From the NCBI RefSeq assembly GCF_000633595.2, contig NZ_JIBU02000014.1, positions 1 to 64,000 of the forward strand: a DNA stretch of 64,000 nt, read 5' to 3'. The DNA comes from Clostridium drakei (GTDB lineage Bacteria > Bacillota > Clostridia > Clostridiales > Clostridiaceae). A model generated the notes under the pieces. The model was given only the letters and a program-made list of their open reading frames with translations, did not search any database and was not told where the DNA came from. Below are positions 59,217 through 64,000 of this stretch, piece after piece. Each line of letters starts with the position of its first letter. Position 1 is the stretch's first letter. The position numbers and the translations under genes are program-made.

Positions 59217-60899
59217 ATGGAAGTATTACAAATAATAATACCTTTGGTGATATTTATACTTTTAGTAGTTCCTATGGGTAAATATCTTTATAAGGTTAGT
59301 ACAAGGGAAAAAGCTTTTGGTGATGTTTTTTTTGATGCAATAGATAATTTTATTTATAAAGTTTGTAGAATAGACAAGTCTGAAGAAATGACCTGGAAGC
59401 AATATATAATCTCTATTATTGTAGTTAACGGTGTAATGACACTTTTAGCTTATATAATTTTGAGAACACAAGGAAGTCTTATTTTAAATCCAAATAAAAT
59501 TCCAGGAATGGAACAATCACTTACTTTTAATACAGTTATAAGTTTTATGACAAATACTAATTTACAGGATTACAGTGGAGAATCAGGATTATCTCACTTA
59601 AGTCAAATGCTTGTGATTATATTTATGATGTTTACTTCTGCTGCTACTGGCTTTGCTGCAGCACTGGCATTTATGAGAGGAATTATTGGAAGACAAAAGA
59701 CTCTTGGTAATTTCTTTGTGGATTTAACTAGAGTTATAACTAGAGTTTTACTTCCTCTATCAGTTATAGTCACTTTGTTACTAGCAGCTCAAGGAGTACC
59801 ACAAACTCTTTCTGGCACTCACACCATAACTACTATAGAAGGTAAACTTCAAGATATAGCCTTAGGTCCAGTTGCAGCTCTTGAAGCAATAAAGCATTTA
59901 GGTACAAATGGTGGAGGTTTCTTTGGTGCTAATTCGGCTCATCCCTTTGAAAATCCAACACCTATATCAAATTTAATTGAATTATTATCAATGATGATTC
60001 TTCCAGGAGCTGTAGTTTATACTTTTGGATTAATGTTAAAGAATAAGAAACAGGGTTGGACAATCTTTGCAGCTATGAGCATATTGTTTTTACTTGTGCT
60101 TCCAGTTTGCTACTTAGCAGAAAAAGCAGGAAATCCAATTTTGGCACATGTAGGTCTTAATCAGCTTATGGGAAATATGGAAGGTAAAGAAGTTAGATTT
60201 GGTATACCCCAATCGGCACTATTTACAACTGTAACTACAGCTTTTACAACAGGAACTGTAAACAATATGCATGATTCTCTAACACCTTTAGGTGGACTAG
60301 TACCACTATTTAATATGATGCTGAATGTGGTATTTGGTGGAAAAGGTGTAGGTTTTATGAACATGATTATGTATGCCATATTAACAGTGTTCTTATGTGG
60401 ACTTATGGTAGGCAGAACTCCAGAATTTTTGTCCAAGAAGTTAGAAGGAAAAGAAATTAAGTTAATTGCATTAGCAATTATAATACATCCTTTCTTGATA
60501 CTCATGTTTTCGGCACTAGCTTTAATTGTTCCTCAAGGATTAGCTGGTATATCAAACCCTGGTTTTCATGGCTTGACTCAAGTAGTTTATCAGTTTACAT
60601 CTTCTGCAGCTAATAATGGATCTGGATTTGAAGGTTTATCGGATAATACAATGTTTTGGAATACTACAGCAGGAATAGTGATGTTTCTTGGAAGATATTT
60701 GTCCATGATAATTCTTATTGCTGTGGCAGGGTCCTTAGCTTCTAAGAAAGCTATACCAGTAACTGCTGGTACCTTTAAAACTGATAATGCCATGTTTTCA
60801 ATAACTTTAGTGGTTATTGTTTTAATAATTGGCGCATTGACCTTCTTACCAGCCATTGCTCTTGGTCCAGTAGCAGAGCACTTGACACTTATGCATTAA
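59217..60899 (+). CDS. kdpA: Potassium-transporting ATPase, K+-binding subunit KdpA
   Basis: The protein has 560 residues, the family's length. It is the channel-like subunit that selects K+. Selectivity-filter regions are visible, such as FNTVISFMTNTNLQDYSGESGLSHLSQM, KHLGTNGGGFFGANSAHPFENPTP and SSAANNGSGFEGLSDNT, with ten or so membrane helices. A TTTTTAGGAGGAAACTTTA ribosome binding site precedes the ATG. kdpB follows after 49 bases. Confidence 0.95.
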   Translation: MEVLQIIIPLVIFILLVVPMGKYLYKVSTREKAFGDVFFDAIDNFIYKVCRIDKSEEMTWKQYIISIIVVNGVMTLLAYIILRTQGSLILNPNKIPGMEQSLTFNTVISFMTNTNLQDYSGESGLSHLSQMLVIIFMMFTSAATGFAAALAFMRGIIGRQKTLGNFFVDLTRVITRVLLPLSVIVTLLLAAQGVPQTLSGTHTITTIEGKLQDIALGPVAALEAIKHLGTNGGGFFGANSAHPFENPTPISNLIELLSMMILPGAVVYTFGLMLKNKKQGWTIFAAMSILFLLVLPVCYLAEKAGNPILAHVGLNQLMGNMEGKEVRFGIPQSALFTTVTTAFTTGTVNNMHDSLTPLGGLVPLFNMMLNVVFGGKGVGFMNMIMYAILTVFLCGLMVGRTPEFLSKKLEGKEIKLIALAIIIHPFLILMFSALALIVPQGLAGISNPGFHGLTQVVYQFTSSAANNGSGFEGLSDNTMFWNTTAGIVMFLGRYLSMIILIAVAGSLASKKAIPVTAGTFKTDNAMFSITLVVIVLIIGALTFLPAIALGPVAEHLTLMH

Positions 60900-60948
60900 A
60901 TTCAAAGGTAAGATAAATTTTGTAAATATTAAATAAGGAGTATTTGGT

Positions 60949-63009
60949 ATGAGTAATAATAAAAAAAATAAATTTATTACCAAGAAAATAGTTGGTGAAG
61001 CTGTAGCTGAATCTTTTCGAAAGTTAAATCCAAAATATATGATTAAGAATCCAGTTATGTTTGTTGTTGAGATAGGTTTCTTTATATCATTAGTGCTAAC
61101 ATTTTTCCCATCCATATTTGGGGATACTGGTAATAATTTAAGAACCTATAATTTAATTGTTGCGTTAATTCTATTTATAACTGTTCTCTTTGCAAATTTT
61201 GCGGAAGCTGTAGCAGAAGGTCGTGGTAAAGCTCAAGCGGAAAGCTTAAAGAAAACCCGTAAAGACACTATGGCTAAGCTTTTAGATAATAAGGAAAATG
61301 TAAAAGTAATAAGTGCAAGTGAATTAAAAAAGGGAGATATTGTTCTTGTTGAAACAGGGGAATTAATTCCTAATGATGGTGAAGTCATACAAGGACTTGC
61401 TTCTGTAGACGAGTCTGCGATAACTGGCGAATCCGCACCAGTTATGAAGGAAGCTGGTGGAGATTTTGCTTCTGTTACTGGTGGAACTAAGGTTGTAAGT
61501 GACTGGTTAAAGGTTAGAATAACAGCTACACCTGGTGAATCTTTTCTTGATAAGATGATTGCATTAGTAGAAGGTGCATCCAGACAAAAGACACCAAATG
61601 AGATAGCTTTAAACACAGTACTTGTTAGTTTAACATTAATATTTTTAATAGTCTTAGTAGCTCTTTATCCTATGGCTATGTATTCAGGTGTTAAAATTCT
61701 TATATCAACTTTAATTGCACTGCTCGTCTGCCTTATACCTACAACTATTGGAGGACTTTTATCAGCTATAGGTATTGCTGGTATGGACAGAGTAACAAGA
61801 TTTAATGTTATAGCTATGTCAGGTAAAGCAGTTGAAGCTTGTGGCGATGTTAATACAATGATACTTGATAAGACAGGTACTATAACTTATGGCAATAGAT
61901 TGGCAGCTGAATTTATTCCAGTTTCAGATGCTAAAATTGAAGAGCTTATTGATTACTCTGTAATATCTTCATTTAAAGATGATACTCCAGAAGGAAAATC
62001 CATAGTTGAGCTTGGAAATAAGCTAGGAACTAAAGTAGAAGCAGCCAAGTATGAAAATTTAGATTTTATAGAATTTACGGCTCAAACCAGAATGAGTGGA
62101 GTGGATTTGAAGGATGGAAGAAAGGTTAGAAAGGGAGCACAGGATTCAATTAAGAAATTTGTAGTTGAAGCAGGTGGTGAAATTCCAAAAGATTTGGATG
62201 AAAGTCTAACTAAGGTTTCAAAGTTAGGTGGCACACCACTGGTAGTATGTGTAGATAATAAAATATATGGAGTTATATATTTAAAGGATACAGTAAAACC
62301 TGGTCTTGTAGAAAGATTTGCAAGGCTTAGAGAAATGGGTATAAAAACTGTAATGTGTACAGGTGATAACCCTTTAACTGCAGAGACAATTGCCAGAGAA
62401 GCTGGTGTTGATGAATTTATAGCAGAAGCTAAACCAGAAGACAAAATAGAAGCTATAAAGAAGGAACAGAGTGAAGGAAAAATAGTTGCCATGACAGGTG
62501 ATGGAACTAATGATGCACCAGCCCTTGCTCAGGCAGATGTAGGCCTTGCTATGAACAGTGGTACTACAGCAGCTAAAGAAGCAGCAAATATGGTTGACTT
62601 GGATTCAGATCCAACAAAGATATTAGAGGTTGTCGAAATTGGTAAACAGCTTCTTATAACTAGGGGAGCATTAACTACCTTCAGTATTGCAAATGACGTT
62701 GCCAAGTATTTTGCCATAATACCAGCCATATTTACTGTAGAAATACCAGAAATGCAGATTTTAAATGTTATGAGATTATCAACGCCTTCCAGTGCAATAC
62801 TTTCAGCATTAATATTTAATGCCATAATAATTCCAGCATTAATACCTATTGCCATGAGAGGTGTAAAGTATAAACCTATGAAATCAGAAATGCTTCTACT
62901 TAGAAACATGATGGTATTTGGTGTTGGTGGAATGATAGTACCATTTGTTGGCATTAAAGTAATAGATTTAATTATAACACCATTGTTAAGAATCTTGAAT
63001 TTAAGTTAA
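60949..63009 (+). CDS. kdpB: Potassium-transporting ATPase, catalytic subunit KdpB
   Basis: The protein has 686 residues. This P-type ATPase subunit has the phosphorylation motif [10 protein letters not shown], the actuator loop ITGESAPV (the Ser of this region is a phosphorylation site in E. coli KdpB), the nucleotide region [11 protein letters not shown], and [18 protein letters not shown]. The membrane helix with [17 protein letters not shown] is typical. ATAAGGAGTATTTGGT precedes the ATG. Five bases separate its stop from an in-frame TTG, and 22 from the kdpC ATG. Confidence 0.95.
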   Translation: MSNNKKNKFITKKIVGEAVAESFRKLNPKYMIKNPVMFVVEIGFFISLVLTFFPSIFGDTGNNLRTYNLIVALILFITVLFANFAEAVAEGRGKAQAESLKKTRKDTMAKLLDNKENVKVISASELKKGDIVLVETGELIPNDGEVIQGLASVDESAITGESAPVMKEAGGDFASVTGGTKVVSDWLKVRITATPGESFLDKMIALVEGASRQKTPNEIALNTVLVSLTLIFLIVLVALYPMAMYSGVKILISTLIALLVCLIPTTIGGLLSAIGIAGMDRVTRFNVIAMSGKAVEACGDVNTMILDKTGTITYGNRLAAEFIPVSDAKIEELIDYSVISSFKDDTPEGKSIVELGNKLGTKVEAAKYENLDFIEFTAQTRMSGVDLKDGRKVRKGAQDSIKKFVVEAGGEIPKDLDESLTKVSKLGGTPLVVCVDNKIYGVIYLKDTVKPGLVERFARLREMGIKTVMCTGDNPLTAETIAREAGVDEFIAEAKPEDKIEAIKKEQSEGKIVAMTGDGTNDAPALAQADVGLAMNSGTTAAKEAANMVDLDSDPTKILEVVEIGKQLLITRGALTTFSIANDVAKYFAIIPAIFTVEIPEMQILNVMRLSTPSSAILSALIFNAIIIPALIPIAMRGVKYKPMKSEMLLLRNMMVFGVGGMIVPFVGIKVIDLIITPLLRILNLS

Positions 63010-63031
63010 TTTATTGAAGGAGATTAAAGCC

Positions 63032-63658
63032 ATGAAAACATTAAAAAGATCAATTCTCATAAGTATTGTATTTCTAATCTTATGTGGAATAATATATCCA
63101 TTAACTATGACAGGAATAAGCCAGCTTATTTTGAATAAAAAGGCTAATGGAAGTATAATAATTGTCGGTGGGAAAGAGGTTGGTTCTGAGCTGATTGGTC
63201 AAAGCTTTACTGATCCAAGATTTTTTCATGGAAGAGTTTCAGCAGTTAACTATAATACTTACACTGAAGCGGATACAAAGCCTGATAAAAGTGGTAAAGC
63301 TGCATATGGAGGAGTGGCTTCTGGATCACAAAACCTTGCGCCATCAAATAAAGCATTAGCTGATAGAGTTCAAAAGGATATAGCAGATTTTTTGAAAACT
63401 CATCCTGGAGTAAAGAAAGAAGATATACCTACAGATTTACTTACAAGCTCAGGTTCAGGACTTGATCCCGATATAAGTCCCGAGTCAGCAAAGATACAAA
63501 TGCCAGCTGTTTCAAAGGCTACAGGTATAAGTGAGGCTGAGCTTCAAAGCATTGTAAACAAATATACTGAAGGAAAAGCTTTGGGAATATTTGGAGAACC
63601 TAGAGTTAACGTTCTTAAAGTAAATATTGAAATAGCATCAGTCTTAAAGAAAATTTAA
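63032..63658 (+). CDS. kdpC: Potassium-transporting ATPase, subunit KdpC
   Basis: The protein has 208 residues from ATG 63032 (GAAGGAG upstream; TTG 63014 overlaps it). One N-terminal helix ([20 protein letters not shown]) anchors an outer domain with [56 protein letters not shown] and the final [15 protein letters not shown]. These are the family's conserved segments. It is the last gene of the operon, before a MITE-like hairpin and a terminator. Confidence 0.93.
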   Translation: MKTLKRSILISIVFLILCGIIYPLTMTGISQLILNKKANGSIIIVGGKEVGSELIGQSFTDPRFFHGRVSAVNYNTYTEADTKPDKSGKAAYGGVASGSQNLAPSNKALADRVQKDIADFLKTHPGVKKEDIPTDLLTSSGSGLDPDISPESAKIQMPAVSKATGISEAELQSIVNKYTEGKALGIFGEPRVNVLKVNIEIASVLKKI

Positions 63659-63690
63659 TCTTTGCAGATACAAAATTTTTATTATAGGAC

Positions 63691-63831
63691 AGAGGACAAT
63701 TGACATAGGACAGTGAAGGATGATTTTTCTCCGTTATACTACGAAAAATCTTCAATTTATATGAATTAGTTTTCTGACGTAAGGAAGAAAGCTTACCTTT
63801 ATTGTCCCATGTCCTTTGTCAATTGTCCTCT
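63691..63831. repeat. Large imperfect hairpin (GGACAGAGGACA family)
   Basis: AGAGGACAATTGACATAGGA (63691) pairs with a right arm ending TTTGTCAATTGTCCTCT at 63831, with about 95 bases between. The outer AGGACAGAGGACAA is shared with the hairpin at 45413. It looks like a small non-coding mobile repeat behind the kdp operon. Confidence 0.6.
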
Positions 63832-63879
63832 AAAAAAGCCTCTTTACATTAGATGAATCAAATGTAAAGAGGCTTTTTT
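63832..63879. terminator. Terminator of kdp, bidirectional
   Basis: AAAAAGCCTCTTTACATT and AATGTAAAGAGGCTTTTT form a perfect stem of 18 bp around a short loop, with T-runs on both sides. It serves kdp and the gene entering from the right. Confidence 0.88.
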
Positions 63880-64000
63880 ATATGGCTGTATTTTCAGAAA
63901 CGTTAACTATTTTATCAAAATAAGATTTTACAGGAACTTCAGTAACTTTTATCTTAAGCCAGTTGATTGTAACTCTTGTCCCACTTATCACTAGGTTGAA
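63878..64000 (-). CDS. 3' end of a gene on the minus strand (continues beyond window)
   Basis: The last 40 codons are open: NLVISGTRVTINWLKIKVTE, VPVKSYFDKIVNVSENTAI, then a stop. The stop overlaps the end of the terminator. The piece is too short to place in a family; alternating polar and hydrophobic residues suggest beta strands. Confidence 0.55.
   Translation of the reverse strand, partial: FNLVISGTRVTINWLKIKVTEVPVKSYFDKIVNVSENTAI

Overview
This window is AT-rich, low-GC Firmicute DNA, most likely from a Clostridium sensu stricto species. The support is strong AGGAGG-type ribosome binding sites, frequent GTG/TTG starts, a Spo0E-like protein, a SpoIIE-type phosphatase, a 2-enoate-reductase-like flavoenzyme, an H-cluster sensor protein, a kdp operon with a short KdpD, and a 30-nt CRISPR repeat of the GTTGAACTATAAC...ATTTAAAT kind. 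I cannot name the species from sequence alone.

Region 1 (1-31 kb) is an accessory landscape. It holds mostly single genes, each with its own ribosome binding site: methyltransferases, GNAT acetyltransferases, VOC, cupin, alpha/beta hydrolases, YciI, DUF4177, two small-membrane-protein/XRE pairs, a pentapeptide-repeat protein, a Spo0E-MEDS fusion next to a condensation-type acyltransferase, a DHH phosphoesterase and an amino-acid permease. Between them lie broken genes (XRE, GNAT, GGDEF, ICMT-like and membrane fragments), two families of repeated terminator-like hairpins, and a 75-130-nt imperfect-hairpin repeat. That repeat has seven full or partial copies in the window, all intergenic. Near the left end sits a solitary cas6 with no other cas gene, followed over 4.2 kb by three lone, degenerate CRISPR-type repeats placed behind genes.

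Region 2 (31.6-36.3 kb) carries two CRISPR arrays in the same orientation (12 and 10 repeats) that arose by duplication of a unit made of an Rpn-nuclease gene tail and a leader. Every repeat of array 1 differs from every repeat of array 2 at one base. Behind them are remnants of a phage or plasmid replication module (an intact DnaD-like gene, a truncated DnaC-like gene) and a frameshifted DUF1659 gene.

Region 3 (36.7-58.5 kb) looks like stable metabolic chromosome. It contains a KimA-type potassium transporter; a PucR-type regulator divergent from an M20 amidohydrolase, MFS transporter and OYE/2-enoate-reductase cluster; a cupin with an Asn-rich N-terminus; and a translationally coupled three-gene operon (thioredoxin-like [2Fe-2S] protein, sensory [FeFe]-hydrogenase-like protein with PAS domain, SpoIIE/PP2C phosphatase). 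A near-perfect inverted repeat with arms of about 113 nt follows. Next come a nitrilase divergent from a MocR-type regulator, a radical SAM protein, and a YczE-like membrane protein divergent from a MarR regulator with paired candidate operators, ending with an MBL-fold hydrolase and a KdpD that lacks its kinase half.

Region 4 (58.5-64 kb) is a kdp operon: a 33-codon membrane ORF, kdpF, kdpA, kdpB and kdpC, closed by a strong terminator, and then the 3' end of a gene on the minus strand. With KimA, the window holds two potassium uptake systems. No canonical c-di-AMP riboswitch was recognised in front of either.
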